The position numbers and the translations under genes were made by a program. From positions 561,914 to 625,913 of the forward strand of contig BCJJ01000014.1 in the NCBI GenBank assembly GCA_039545355.1: a DNA stretch of 64,000 bases, read 5' to 3'. The DNA comes from Trichosporon coremiiforme. Its lineage: Eukaryota > Basidiomycota > Tremellomycetes > Trichosporonales > Trichosporonaceae. The notes beneath the pieces were generated by a model, which was given only the letters and a program-made list of their open reading frames with translations, searched no databases and had not been told where the DNA came from. Positions 23,942 through 35,698 of the stretch are shown here, one piece after another (position 1 is the first letter of the stretch; each line of letters starts with the position of its first letter).

Positions 23942-24325
23942 GGATAGATAGCTTTAGACATGAAAGACAAGTATCAGTACCTCGTGCTTGCCTGTCCTCG
24001 CTCATCTCTCGAACTGGCCCGTCGTCTTGCCAACGTGGGGCTGGAGTCAGTGGACGAAGATAGTGAGTGCTCTGGACGCGCTCGCGACTTCGTCGCTCCG
24101 CTGAATCTCGGATCAGAAGCGTATCATACATAAGCGTCCAGCCAGATGGCCGACCAAACTTTCGTACTTCGTACCGTGAAACTAACCATAATCAGACCAA
24201 TTACAAACTATAGGCAGTAGTGTTGGAGTTGCCCACTGACGTGGGCGGGAGGGGGGATATATTAACGAGTGGACTTGGACTCGCGTCCGACTTTCTCAGT
24301 CGCGAGCCCAAAGGGGGATTTTATC
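23942..24325. other. Convergent 3' region between UGGT and the Num1-like gene
   Basis: 384 bp between two stop codons, AT-richer than the genes, with no coding sequence. It should hold both 3' UTRs and polyadenylation sites. Confidence 0.55.
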
Positions 24326-27300
24326 CTACAACGCGCCAGTCGTACTACGCCTGACGGTGGAGAGGATGCTGCTTGCGCGGGAGCGGATGGAAGGCGAGCG
24401 GACGCGCGAGGGCGTGACGGGCGTGTTGGGGACCGAGTCTCTACCCCCGAACGTGTGGGTGTGGTGCTTGTGGTCGCCGACAAGGTGCCTTCCGTCGCAG
24501 CACGCACGCACGTTGTCGAGGCCCTCAAAGCTGTCGTCCAGGTCCGTGTCCATGTCGAGACCGGCTAAGACGCCCATCTCGTCGTAGGCTGGAGACTGGT
24601 CCAGAACAGATGCTCCGCGGTACGTGCCCTTGTACCTGTGTCCGCCGAAACGAGGGGCGGGGGCGCCAGAGTGCGTCCGCCGGCGGGAGGAAAGGGACGA
24701 CGCAGGCCGCATGATTGAGCTCGCCCTAGGAGTCGAGTTGGCCTCGAGCGAGCGGATGCTGAGACGGCTCTTGGGCGACCGCAGGCTCTGCGCGCTGCTG
24801 CGCCCGCTGCGACCAGAGTGGCCGCTGCGCTCATCCGGGATCACGGACAGGCGCCGCGTACCGCCGCTCATGGTCGAAGCACCACGGTGAGGCGTGCGCG
24901 GAGCGTTTGCGGCGGAAGACGGGGTAAGCGTGTTAGACCCCCCGCTGCCGCCCTGGTGCGCTAAGAGGAACTGGAGCGCGGTGATCCAGAGGTCGTGCCG
25001 CTCCTTGGTCGGGGCGGTGAACTGGATCTCACGGCCGAGCGTGTTCACGACAATGCTCTGGCCGTACAGTCCCGGCGGCGCCGCGTTGTAGTCCTCGATC
25101 GTCTTGATGCCCGAGATGAAGACGCTCTTCGCCTTGGACTCCGGAGCTCCACTAGAACCCGGGTCCTGCGTACTCCAGTACAGTGTTTTGGAGTAGGGGT
25201 GCACCCAAAAGAAGCGCTTGTGTCGGTTCTCGCTCATGCCGCGGCCGAGTGTGCGACGAGTGTACTTGTACATGTACTCGCCGATCATAGTCTGCGTGAT
25301 CGCGTGGATCGTGCCGGGGTCGGTGGATGGGCCGGTTAAGCCATTGCTGACAGAGCGACGGCTGGGGTCGGCAATGGAGTCGATCGACGACATGGACTCG
25401 TGGCGGATGCGGCCAAAGTCGGACACACTCGAGTTGACAGAGGCGTACTCGCTCGCACGCGAAAGGGAGCGCTCGCGCTCACGCTCGTTGATAACGGCCG
25501 TGGCACGGCGCTTAACCGTGGCACGCGATTTGGCCCAGGCGTCGGGGTCGCGCGAGACCGCCGACTTGGTTTGCGAGCGCATGGAAGCTACAGATTGTTC
25601 CTTGTGGAGAGTTGTTGACTTGGGAGGAGGCATGCTAGGGGGTCCCATGATAATAGTGGCAGTCCCCAGACCCGCAGCAGGCGAGGGTGTCGGCGTTTGA
25701 GCAAACGAGTTCGCACGGATTGCCTGGCCCGCTGATGAGGGCGCCCCACGAGCACCACGGTTGTGCACACTCGCAGAGCTGGAAGCCCTCTTCAGTAAGT
25801 CATCAGGCGCAGGGGACGCGGGTCGAATCGGGTTGGCCGAGAACTTACGCACGGGCGTGCCAACCGGCGGCGGGCTGACAGGGGGCGGCGGGACGTTGAT
25901 CGTCGGCGACCGCGACTTGTCAGGCGCAGGCGACGAGTGCGCGCTTCCGCCGGCATGGTCGACACCGGGCGAGTGCAGGGCTGCCTCGACAAAGCCGTGG
26001 CCGTTCTTGACGTCCAGAGCACGAGGCGAGGACTTGCGAGGAGGGGGAGGAGACTTTAAGAAGTCGAGGTTGGCACCAGGCGAGACGCGGAAGAAGCTGA
26101 GGTCGGGCGACGCACCAGCCGGAGACTGCGAGCGGTTGACGTCGGTAGGGGTCGTCGGGCGGTCGACGTCGAGCTGGCGAGAAGCAGTGTGAGGGTCGGC
26201 ATGGCCGTCGTCCGTGGCACGGGAGACGACAATCTCCTTCGGCACCTCGATGACCTTCTCGATGTAGATCTCCTTGGGGACCTCGACGACCTTCTCGACG
26301 ATGACCTCCTTGGGGACCTCGACAATCTTCTCGACGATTCTCTCGACGGGAACCTGCACAATCTTCTCGACAGGAACCTCGACCGTCTTCTCGAGAGTGA
26401 CAATCTTCTCGACAGGAACTTCCACGATCTTTTCGACCTCAACGATCTTCTCGACCGGGACTTCGACCGTCTTCTCGACCACCTTCTCGACCTCGACGAC
26501 CTTCTCGACAGGAACCTCGACGATCTTCTCGACAGGAACCTCGACGATCTTCTCGACCTCGACAGTCTTTTCGACCTCGACGATCTTCTCGACGGGGACC
26601 TCGACAAGTTTCTCGACCTCGACGATCTTTTCGACTTCGACGACCTTCTCGACGATCTTCTCGACGGGGACTTCGATGGTCTTCTCGACAATGCGCTCGA
26701 CGGGAACCTCGATCGGAACCTCGACCTTGCGCTCGACGATCTTCTCGACGATCTTCTCGACCTCGACGATGCGGTCGACGGGGACCTCCTTGATGACCTC
26801 CTTCTCGACGATCTTCTCGACGTCGACATTAACAGGGACCTCGACCGTCTTTTCGATAATCTTCTCGACCTCGACGATCTTGGGGACCTCGACCTCGCGG
26901 TCGACAATCTTCTCGACGACCTTTTCGACCTCGACGATCTTGGGGACCTCGACAATCTTTTCGACCTCCTTCTCGACGATGACCTCGACCGGAACCTCTC
27001 TGATGACTTCCTTTTCGACGATCTTCTCGACCTCGACGGGAATCTCCTTGATGACCTCGACCTCCTTGATGACCTCGACTTCCTTGATGACCTCGACGGG
27101 AACTTCCTTAATGACTTCGACCTCCTTGATGACCTCCTTCTCGACGATCTTTTCGACCTCGACAGGGCGGTCAACATGGACGATCTTCTCAACAGGGACT
27201 TCGCGGTCAACGTGGACGAGCTTCTCGACCTCGCGGTCGACGTGGACGATCTTCTCGACCTCGCGATCAACATGGACGATCTTCTCGACAGGGACCTCGC

Positions 27301-30186
27301 GATCGACATGAACGATCTTCTCGACCTCGCGGTCAACATGAACGATCTTCTCGACGGGCACCTCGCGGTCGACATGGACAATCTTCTCCACATCGCGGTC
27401 GACGTAGACGATCCTCTCAACGGGGACTTCGACGATCTTCTCGACCTCTTTCTCGACGATGCGATCCACAGGCTTCTCGACGACGACCTCCTTGATGACC
27501 TCCTTTTCGACGATCTTCTCGACAGGTACCTCGACGATCTTCTCGACCTCCTTGATGACCTCAACGGGCTTCTCGACGATGACCTCCTTGATGACTTCCT
27601 TCTCGACAATCTTCTCGACCGGGACCTCCTTGATGACCTCCTTGATAACCTCCTTCTCCACGATCTTCTCGACCGGAACCTCGACGACACGCTCGGTGAC
27701 GTTGTCGGTGGAGGGAACATTGAGAGCCATCTTCTCGCGGCTGGCAGAGTTGCGCATGCCACGACGAGCAGTCCAGCCACCAGCAGCGGCGGCGGCCGCG
27801 CCGAGGCCGAAGGCGAGGAAGCCCTTGCCACCGGCAGCCTTCTCCTTTTGGTCGTCAGAGTCGGAGTCGGCACTGGAGTCGTTGCCACCGTTGGCAGTAG
27901 CGTAGGCTTCAGTGTCGGTCGGGAAGTCAGAGGTCATGGCACGGACGGGCGTTATCGAGCCGACCGTCTCGCGGCAGTCCTCAAAGTCGGTCTCGGCCTC
28001 GGTGTCCATGATGGTAGACTGAGTCGAGACGGGGGAGGCGAGCTGGATGGGAACGGTTTGCGGGGTCGTCTCGATGTCGAAGGACTGCTGGTCGGCGCGA
28101 GGCGTGGTAGCAGAGCCCTGGAGCAGGGGAGTTCCGAGAGGGGAGACAGAGCTCTCAGGCGACCAGTCGTCGGTCATAACGGCGGCATCGGCGTAAGAGG
28201 AAGCTTCAGGAGCAGAGAGCTCATCGCTGAGAGCAATGGTCGGGCCGGCAACACTGGCCTCAGACGCCTGTCGAGAGTGTCCGGAAGCGCTGACGAAGTC
28301 GTCCACGGTGCTGGCGACGGAATGCGTGCGCTGATGAAGGCTGGGAGGAGTGGCGGGAGCAGTCTCGTTGAAAGCGTCGCCCAACGAATCTCCGAGGGTC
28401 TCTCCGAGAGCATCATTGCGTTTCGAGAGAGGCGATGCAATACGTGCAGAAGCCGGGGAATCATCAACGTTACGGCTTCGCAGGAGATCAGGAGTGCCCG
28501 AGGAGTTCGAGTCGAAGCTCTGGTCGGCGATGACAGGCGAATCGGCAAGAGTAGTTCCACCCCGAGGGAATCCAAGCTTGCGAGAGAACGAAGAGGCGAA
28601 GCCACCCCGTCCTCGTCGGCCGCGGGTCGATCCCTTTCCACCGTTGCGGAGGGAGAACATCTTGCTCATGTCGTCCTTGTCGTCCATAACGCCGAACTCG
28701 TTAATCTCAGGGACCTCGAGGTTGGAAGTAGGGGAAGGGGTCTCCTTGGCCTCGTGAGCGGCCTTGACCTGCTCCTTGAGACCGGCGATCTCGGCGCGGG
28801 CCTTGGCGAGCGACTCGCGCAGCTCCTCCACCTGGCTGTTGTCGTCGTAGATCTCACCGAGCGGTGACCGCGGGTAGGCCTTGTCCGGGGAGTGGTTGGG
28901 CGAGTCGAAGTCCGAAGCGTACAGTTGCGACGGCGAGAGAGCCTGTTCGTTGGCATCGAAACCAGGACCCCTGCGGCGGGGAGTGTTGGGGTCGGCACTG
29001 AAGACATCGTCATCGTCCGAGTCGTAGGAGTTGCGAACGGCGGGGCTTCCGAGGCGCATGGAACGAGACTTCTGAGCAGCATTGGCACGCTGACGCTCAG
29101 CATTCAGCTCCGAGAGCAGATCACTCTTGTCGCGGGCGAGACCAGCCGCAGCCTTGCGTGACTGAGCCATGTCGGTGTCGTGCTTCGCCTTGAGTTCCTC
29201 GACGAGCTGCGCGTTCTTCTCCGCCTCGGTCTTGTGGGCCTCGGCGGCTTCACGAACAGACGCCAGCTGCTTCGTGAGGCGGGTCTGTTCTGTCGAAGCC
29301 TTGCTGAACTGGCTCTGCATGTCCTGGTGCTGTGTTCGCAGCTCCTGCAGGCTAACCTCGAGATTCCAATTGTCGTCCTTGTATCGGTCTGAATGTCAGC
29401 TTGTTGTTACGCAGATCACCCAGCTCTCGTCCACTCACCAACTGTAGACTCAGCGCTCTTGACGGCAGAAACGTATTTGGCTCGCTCAGTGTCCCATGCA
29501 TCCCTCTCCTCGGTCATTTGCGTGATCGTGCGATCACGCTCGGTGAGGAGAGATTGGAGTCTGCGGACCTCGACGAGCAGGTTCTGGCCGATCTCGGTCG
29601 CAAACTCCATGTCGAGGGCTCGATTTTGCTGCGCATTTCGTTGCCGCCGCGTGAGGGTGTTCGGGCTCTGAGTCCCTGTGCGCTTGTCGGGGGTCTCTAA
29701 CGGCGGCCCAAAGTCGGACGCAACCTGGGGTTCGGAGGTGACCTCGACGAAAGCCTGGCGTCAGTTACAGCTCACGCAGACCAGACGCTGCTCCACGCCG
29801 CGACCTACCTGATCTCCTCCGATTTCGCGGATAAGGGTTTGGTTATCAGAGTCCCAACCCTTGATGGCGTCTTGGAGCTCGAGTAGCTTGGCCCTCGTCG
29901 CATCGCTAATCTCCGCGCCGCCGTCTTCGTCCATGTCGCCGAGTTCCCGGATACGCTCCTCGAGCTCGGTCTGCTGGGCGAGAATCTTCTGTCCCATGGT
30001 GCCGACCATGTGCAGCTTGTTCGACTTGTCGTCGAGCAGCTGTTGGAGCTGTGTCCGGACGTATGACGGGTTCATGGTGGTCGCTGCGAGCTCCGGGGAC
30101 GGGGAGCGAGCGAGCTGGGTGGTAATCGTGGGGATCGTGTCGGAGCGCTGCTTAGCAGCGGCCCCGCCGCCGAATGGGTTTTTCAT
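24326..30186 (-). CDS. Num1/ApsA/Mcp5-like cortical anchor with PH domain and long Val/Glu repeat array
   Basis: Three exons (30186-29809, 29754-29439, 29388-24326) give 1,918 residues. Residues about 40-340 are coiled coil (LQQLLDDKSNKLHMVGTMGQ, then long Glu/Lys/Gln helices). Residues about 400-740 are Ser-rich and disordered. An Ala/Gly-rich hydrophobic stretch lies near 755-775. Residues about 795-1290 are an array of VEVPVEKIVEKEVIKE-type units. The C-terminus has a PH domain (about 1590-1710) beginning TMIGEYMYKYTRR, characteristic of Num1, ApsA and Mcp5, which bind PI(4,5)P2. These proteins sit at the cell cortex, capture dynein for nuclear positioning and tether mitochondria. The order coiled coil, repeats, PH matches the family, although yeast Num1 has unrelated 64-residue repeats. 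Start ATG 30186 is the first in frame. Confidence 0.9.
26210..27690 (-). repeat. Repeat array coding V-E-x-P-V-E-K-I-V units in the Num1-like protein
   Basis: About 1.5 kb of degenerate tandem repeat. On the coding strand the core is GTCGAGAAGATCGT, giving EKIV, EKEVIKE and VEVPVE words in changing order, with VHVDREVPVEKIVHVDRE variants at about 27150-27400. Units are 4-9 codons, not a fixed period, so they arose by repeated local duplication. The DNA is also open on the opposite strand and in a second - strand frame, which is a by-product of its low complexity. Confidence 0.85.
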
Positions 30187-32714
30187 TTGAAGTTCCGAGC
30201 ACCAGTCAAGGCTCGCGGATCAAACAGAACACAGTTGAAAAGAGATGGGGTGGGGGAAATGAGCCAGCACTCTCGATCACAAGCGGCGAACGATACCCGA
30301 CCTGGCGAACAAGGCGGGAGTCGCCTCAGGCAAGGAGGAAGAGTCCGTTGCGGTTGTTTGTGACGGAGGCTGGAGCGAAAGGAGGTGCTGAAAAGGTGTC
30401 AGTGGTGTGCGCTGGCGTGGTGGTTGCGGTCAGGGCGGGAAGAGTGTAGGCTTGCGAAAGGCTATGCAGGAGAGTCGGGTGTGAAGGCTCGTCGCTCGGT
30501 GTGTGTGGATGAGCCTAGCGCAGGGACGGGCGTTTTCAAGCAGGCAGACGGAGGAAGTGATCGGGAGGAAGGTCGTTGGTGGTGAAGGGCGAGGTGGGAC
30601 TAGTCAAGTACTCACGCTTGGTCGCCGACCTGTGCGCGTCGTGGCGGCGTTGAATGAGCGTGACTGGTGAGAGATGGTAGGGAAAAGAAGCAAAAGAGAA
30701 GGAGAAGGAGAAAGGAGAGACAGCAAGTGAGACTGTGCTGGGAGTGAAGAGCGGCAAAGCAAATGTCAAAGAGTGGAGAGTAGAGTGAGTGTTGTGAAAG
30801 GGTATAGTGTGGGGGCAAGATGAGAGCGGGAAGGAGATGCAAGGGTAAAGCAAGGATCCTTCCTTGCCTTGTTGACTGGCTGCTGTTTGTTTTCGTCCAG
30901 CGTCCAGGCGCAGGTGCGCGGTGACAGAGCCAAACAGCCTGGGCTACCGGAGCTGCCTGTCTGGTGCGTGAACCCATGGTTTCAATCGACCCTGGCCCGC
31001 GTGGCGCATGGTCTGAGAGCCTGAGAGCTGGACGATCAAGCACCGAGCACAAGGAACCATGACGTGGGTTTGATACCGTCTCACGCGTCCTTGGGCGCTG
31101 AGCCTTGCGCGCCTGCCTCAATTGCGCCTGCATACCTCTGCGCGTCCTTGGCCGTTGGTCGACCGACGCGCCATGAAAGCCAAACTCTAACACGATCCAC
31201 CTTCATCAAAACATTGCACAGGGAGATGACGCACTCCTCAGATAACGTTCCACAAACAAAACGAAGTCGCTCCCATTCCCACAACGCTGACAAACATTGT
31301 CAACAACAGCCGCTGCATCCAAGTCAAGTGTCCACCACCAATCCTCTCTTTGCCACCGAGTCTTCGCCAGTCACCAGTCCCGCGTGCCCTGCCGCCGTTG
31401 CCGCCGTCAATTCCTGGCTGAAACGCGCAGTCACCGGAATCGGCGCGCAGAAAGCTGAACCGACTGACCTTCGTTACCGTTTTCGACCGCTGTCCACGCC
31501 TCCAGATCCTGGTCCACTCCCTTGTCCTGCGCGGAACACTGACGCCCTCACCTTTTAGACTCTGCACAACGAGTCTGTGCGCAAGGCCCATTCATCGTGA
31601 AACTCCGTCCAGCGTGTCAGCGTGATGCATCGGCGCATAGGCGTCCCTTGCCCGCGACGACCACGCAGTCTGGACTGAACCCGACGCTGCATGCGGCATG
31701 CGGGCGCAGAATAGCGCATGCGCCAGAGTCTAGCCGAGTGTCAGTCGCACACTTTGCAGAGCCGATACGTAAGAGCCGCGATACAATCTTCGCGTCACGA
31801 GTGAGATTAGGTAAAGATTGAGGACGTGATGATTGAGGACGTCTGATGAACTTCCCACCACCTCACGTATCATGTTCTGCAGACCGGCTGGCCAGCTTCA
31901 TGGCAGATGGCTGAGCGGCAGAGCTCAGGGGAGTTCAGTGTCGACATCGCCCTTCGGCCACAAGAGAGGAATGGGATGCTGGTCCAGGAGCTCCAGCTGT
32001 TGATGACTGGTATATCACTCGGGGAGCGGCTCCGCTTGTCTCACTGCATGGAGGGGAAGTGGAGATCGCACTCGTATCACCTGTCTCCTGTGACCATCTC
32101 GAAACGCCCCCACGAGCTTTGAGGAGAGAGTTTAGTGAATGACTTGCCACCTGCGGCCACCTGGCCAACATTGCCTGAATGCGGTTGAGTGGTCATGCGA
32201 TCCTCGAGCGGAGACGCAAGCTTGGCCCGAATGTCAGGCACGGCTGACACGTAGCCGTCCCGATCGTTCATGTCGATCCCCAGCCTACACGGCCATTCTT
32301 CCTCCGGAGCAACTTTGATGTCTCGCATGCATCGCATTCCACCTACTTCCGGTCGCTGAATCGTTGGGGGTGACAGCCGACAGAAGACGATAAAGAACAA
32401 AGGCTGTGCCCGCGGATTGAACAAGATGCATCCGTGCTGTGCTACTTTCCTGTGTAGCTCTTTCGGTGGCTGCGGGGTAAAGGTGCGGGGAAACCGCGAC
32501 GCGTGTATGGCACGCAGCCCCTCCTGGGTGCACGATCGCCACCGCACCGCCACGCCCTGGGCACGCACGACACGGGCACGCCGGCCAACCCGACCGACCA
32601 CCGTCCATGAGTGTCGTCGGCCGCCTGCTCGCTAGATATTTACGCCTCCCTCCGACACCTCGACACCTTCCTCCACCTGTCCCTTTACTCACTACATCAC
32701 CACATCATCTCACC
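30187..32714. other. 2.5-kb gap: divergent upstream regions of the Num1-like and Het-C genes
   Basis: The two genes point away from each other, so this gap holds both promoters. From about 30650 to 30830 the Num1 coding strand is strongly C/T-rich, a likely leader and core promoter. About 32645-32712 is C/T-rich ahead of Het-C. In between I find only short open frames without domains or the local intron pattern. A tRNA-like A box at 31905 has no matching B box. Confidence 0.5.
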
Positions 32715-35521
32715 ATGGCGAGGAACACACTGTTCTTCATAGCCATCGCTATCGTTGCGCTCTCGTTCGCCCCCAAGGCTTATGCCTTTGGTGCCGGCAA
32801 CATCCCCTCCTACTCGTACATGGAGGACAAGGCCTTCCGTCACGGAGACATTGAAGGTGCGTTCAAGCTGGCAAGGCTCGTCCTCAAGCTAATAACCAGA
32901 TGTCATCGCCAAGATGATCAAGATCACCGGAGGCGGCTTCCTCAGCCGTGGCGTCAAGTTCAGTGGCCTCGACGGTGAGTTGCTGCGTTCGGATCGTCAA
33001 CTGACAATGCAGTGAAGCGCACCTACTTTGGAAACTGGCTCAGAGACTACTCCCAGGTGAGCTAGGTCTGTGGTCCTTAGCTGACGTCAGGCTGTCGACA
33101 TTGCGTCGCTCAAGATGGTGCCCCTCCAGACTGTCCTCAACATTGTCATGGTCCTCGGCTTCCTCGGTAGGTAAACGCTTCCGGCGCTGCGATTAACCTG
33201 CCAGCCCACGGCTACGCCACCGGCGAGTTCGAGGTGACCAAGGAGCGCCTCGGCACCTACCTCCCGACCGAGCACATCGACAACCCCAAGGGCTACGGCG
33301 AAGGCGAAGACCCGCGCAAGTACGACCCCCGTCTGCGCCCCCCGGTCGACCCTCGCGAGCTCGAGATTGACCCCCAGTCGGGCATGAAGAACTACATTGC
33401 GAATGGTGAGCTGGTGGACGAGAACTGTACCTGACACCCAGAGCGTGGCCACTGGGACACCTCTTCCGCCCTCGTCCGCCGCACGCTGCTGCAGTGTATC
33501 GACGCCGGACGCAACTTTGTCCAGACCAAGAACACGGCCGCCGAGTACGAGGCGTTCCGTCTCCTTGGCCAGGCGCTGCACACTCTGTAAGATGACGCAG
33601 CTAGTCCAATCTGACGATTCAGCGAGGACTTCACCGCCCACTCGAACTACTGCGAGCTTGTCCTCATCTCGCTCGGTTACCAGAACGTCTTCCCCCACGT
33701 GGGGCGCAACACTCAGATCCGCAGCCCCCAGGGCCGCCCCGTCTTCCCCCTCGTCACCGGCTCGTTCGGTGGTGCTGACTTCATCCACTCGCTCATGGGT
33801 GAGGCTGGTGACAAGCTGTCCTCGGTAAGCTGCTCTCCCAATGGTCGAAAGCTAACAACAGGCCGCCGTTTCCGACCTTTCCAAGTCGTTCGAGAACTCG
33901 CGCAGCATTAGCGACGCCCAGTCGAACTCGGCCAACACGCTGCGTTCGCTCTTCCTCGACCTTCCCGACGGACAGGGCCAGAGCCTGTCGCGCGAGATGG
34001 ATGACATCCAGTCGATGCGTGCGAACGGCCCGTCGCAGGACCCCTCAACGATGAGCCCGCAGGAGCTGTACCAGACGCTCTGGAAGATTCTCAGCTTCCG
34101 TGACTCGGTTATGAAGAAGATCGAGAACACCCTCGACAAGATCCCTCTCCTTGGTGCGCTCGTCGAGAAGATCTCCAACTCGGTGTCAGTCTTCATCATG
34201 ACCACTCTCGAGCCGTACGTCAAGCCTCTGCTTGGCACTGCCACCACTGCGCTTGGCGACTCGTCCCAGGCGCTCCTCGACGCCCACAAGGACGACCAAT
34301 TTGAGGTCTGGAACAACCCGAACTCGACCGACCCGACGCACTCGTTCCTCTCGAAGGTGAGCTGAGTGGCGCGGTGGCTTCGTAACCGCCGTGACATGGA
34401 GCTAATTGCAGGACCACTTCGCCCTGATCCTGAACGAGCCCGCCGGCCAGATCGCTAAGATCATCGTGCAGTACTCTGTCGAGCGTATCGTGCAGTGTTG
34501 GAGCGACAGCAACATCAACCCGAACCAGGCGATCAACGACATTCTTGGCTGTCTCCACCACCCCGATTTCCGCAACCCCAACTGTAAGCTTCTATCAGTC
34601 CAACCATAGCTGACCCTTCAGCTCAGATCCAGAATCAGATGTTCGAGCACATGCGCAACTGGATCGAGCAGACTGGTCGCGACAAGAATGAGATCATCAA
34701 CCGCCTCGGCTCGGACAACGTGCGCAACGGCAAGAACAAGCGTATCGGCGACACCTCGTCCGACACGGGCCACGTCCACGCCGCTGGTCTCCCCGACGGC
34801 GGTCTCCAGGCCGTCCTCGCGCAGCACAACGTGCACGTGGTAAGTTATATCTTCTGACGGCGGTAACTGATGTCAGCCCGGTGCCAACATTCTGAACGCC
34901 GGCCAGGATCTTGCGAGCGGCAAAATGGTGAGTGCTCCCAGCTTCCCGAATCGCTGCACAAGCTAACATCAGCCGTGGGACCAGGGCTTCGGCCAGGGCG
35001 GCCAGCACGCGTGGCGCGGCATGGACGACGGTGCCCAGCAGTCGTACGGCGGTAACAACAACTCGTATGGTCAGCACCAGCAGCCCCCGGCTCAGCAGTC
35101 GTACGGCGGTAACAACTCGTACGGCCAGCAGCACCAGCCTCAGCACCAGCAGCACCAGCAGTCGTACGGCGCGCCCCAGGGTCCTCCTCCCCAGCAGTCC
35201 TACAGCCAGAACAACTACGGCCAGCACGGACAGCAGCACCACCAGCAGCACCAGGGCGGGTACAACCAGCCTCCTCAGCAGCAGTACGGCCAGCAGCAGG
35301 GCGGATGGAACCAGCCCCCGCCTCAGCAGTACGGCGGCGGCGGTTACGGACAGCCGCCTCCCCCTCCTCCGGGCCAGTTCGGCGGCAGCGGCGGCTACGG
35401 CCAGCCTCCCCCTCCTCCTCCGGGACAGGGACAGTGGGGCCAGCAGCAGGGCCAGTACGGCGGTAACAACCAGTACGGTCAGCATGGACACCACGGGCCG
35501 TCGGGTGCGGGTAGGTGGTAG
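32715..35521 (+). CDS. Het-C family protein (heterokaryon incompatibility protein Het-C)
   Basis: Twelve exons (32715-32856, 32900-32974, 33013-33056, 33091-33166, 33205-33405, 33442-33586, 33623-33824, 33862-34356, 34412-34583, 34622-34839, 34877-34927, 34973-35521) give 789 residues. A signal peptide (ARNTLFFIAIAIVALSFAPK) precedes FGAGNIPSYSYMEDKAFRHG, the hallmark start of the Het-C domain; YFGNWLRDYSQAVDI and HIDNPKGYGEGEDPRKYDPR follow. The domain runs to about residue 600. The last exon codes about 180 residues of Gly/Gln/Tyr/Pro-rich repeats. In Neurospora, het-c alleles control non-self recognition at hyphal fusion; in other fungi the family is conserved with unclear function. Introns are 33-56 nt. 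Presence here does not show an incompatibility role. Confidence 0.92.
35030..35510 (+). repeat. Gly/Gln/Tyr-rich prion-like tail of Het-C
   Basis: Imperfect tandem units of QQSYGGNN, QYGQQQGG and GGYGQPPPPPPGQ code the C-terminal tail within one exon. Composition is close to that of yeast prion domains and RNA-granule proteins (no charged residues, many Gln/Tyr/Gly). Confidence 0.75.
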
Positions 35522-35698
35522 GCGAGCAGCGAGCGGCGAGCGAAGCGAGTTGCGAGTTGTGAGACTCACGAGCCGTGAGTCGCGATTCCGATCCTCCGAT
35601 CCTCCGTCCTTAGTGTCCCCAGTGCGTGATCCAGTGCGTGATCCAGTGCGTGAGTATGAGAAGTAAAATGTTCGTGATAGATGTGCATGCAAAACTCC

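Noticed and set aside
25791..25856. GTAAGT donor-like sequence with a CTGAT...AAG end inside the Num1-like gene, a possible 59-nt intron
   Set aside because: Removal would shift the frame, and the unspliced frame stays open for more than 450 further codons including the PH domain.
26189..28867. 892-codon open frame on the + strand, Leu/Asp-rich
   Set aside because: It is the reverse complement of the Num1-like repeat array; composition follows from the repeat, it has no domain, and the - strand frame carries a PH domain and coiled coil.
31064..31558. 164-codon open frame on the + strand in the Num1/Het-C gap
   Set aside because: Composition like random GC-rich DNA; no leader, no introns, no domain.
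31905..31960. tRNA-like A box (GATGGCTGAGCGG)
   Set aside because: No matching B box and no acceptor stem can be drawn.
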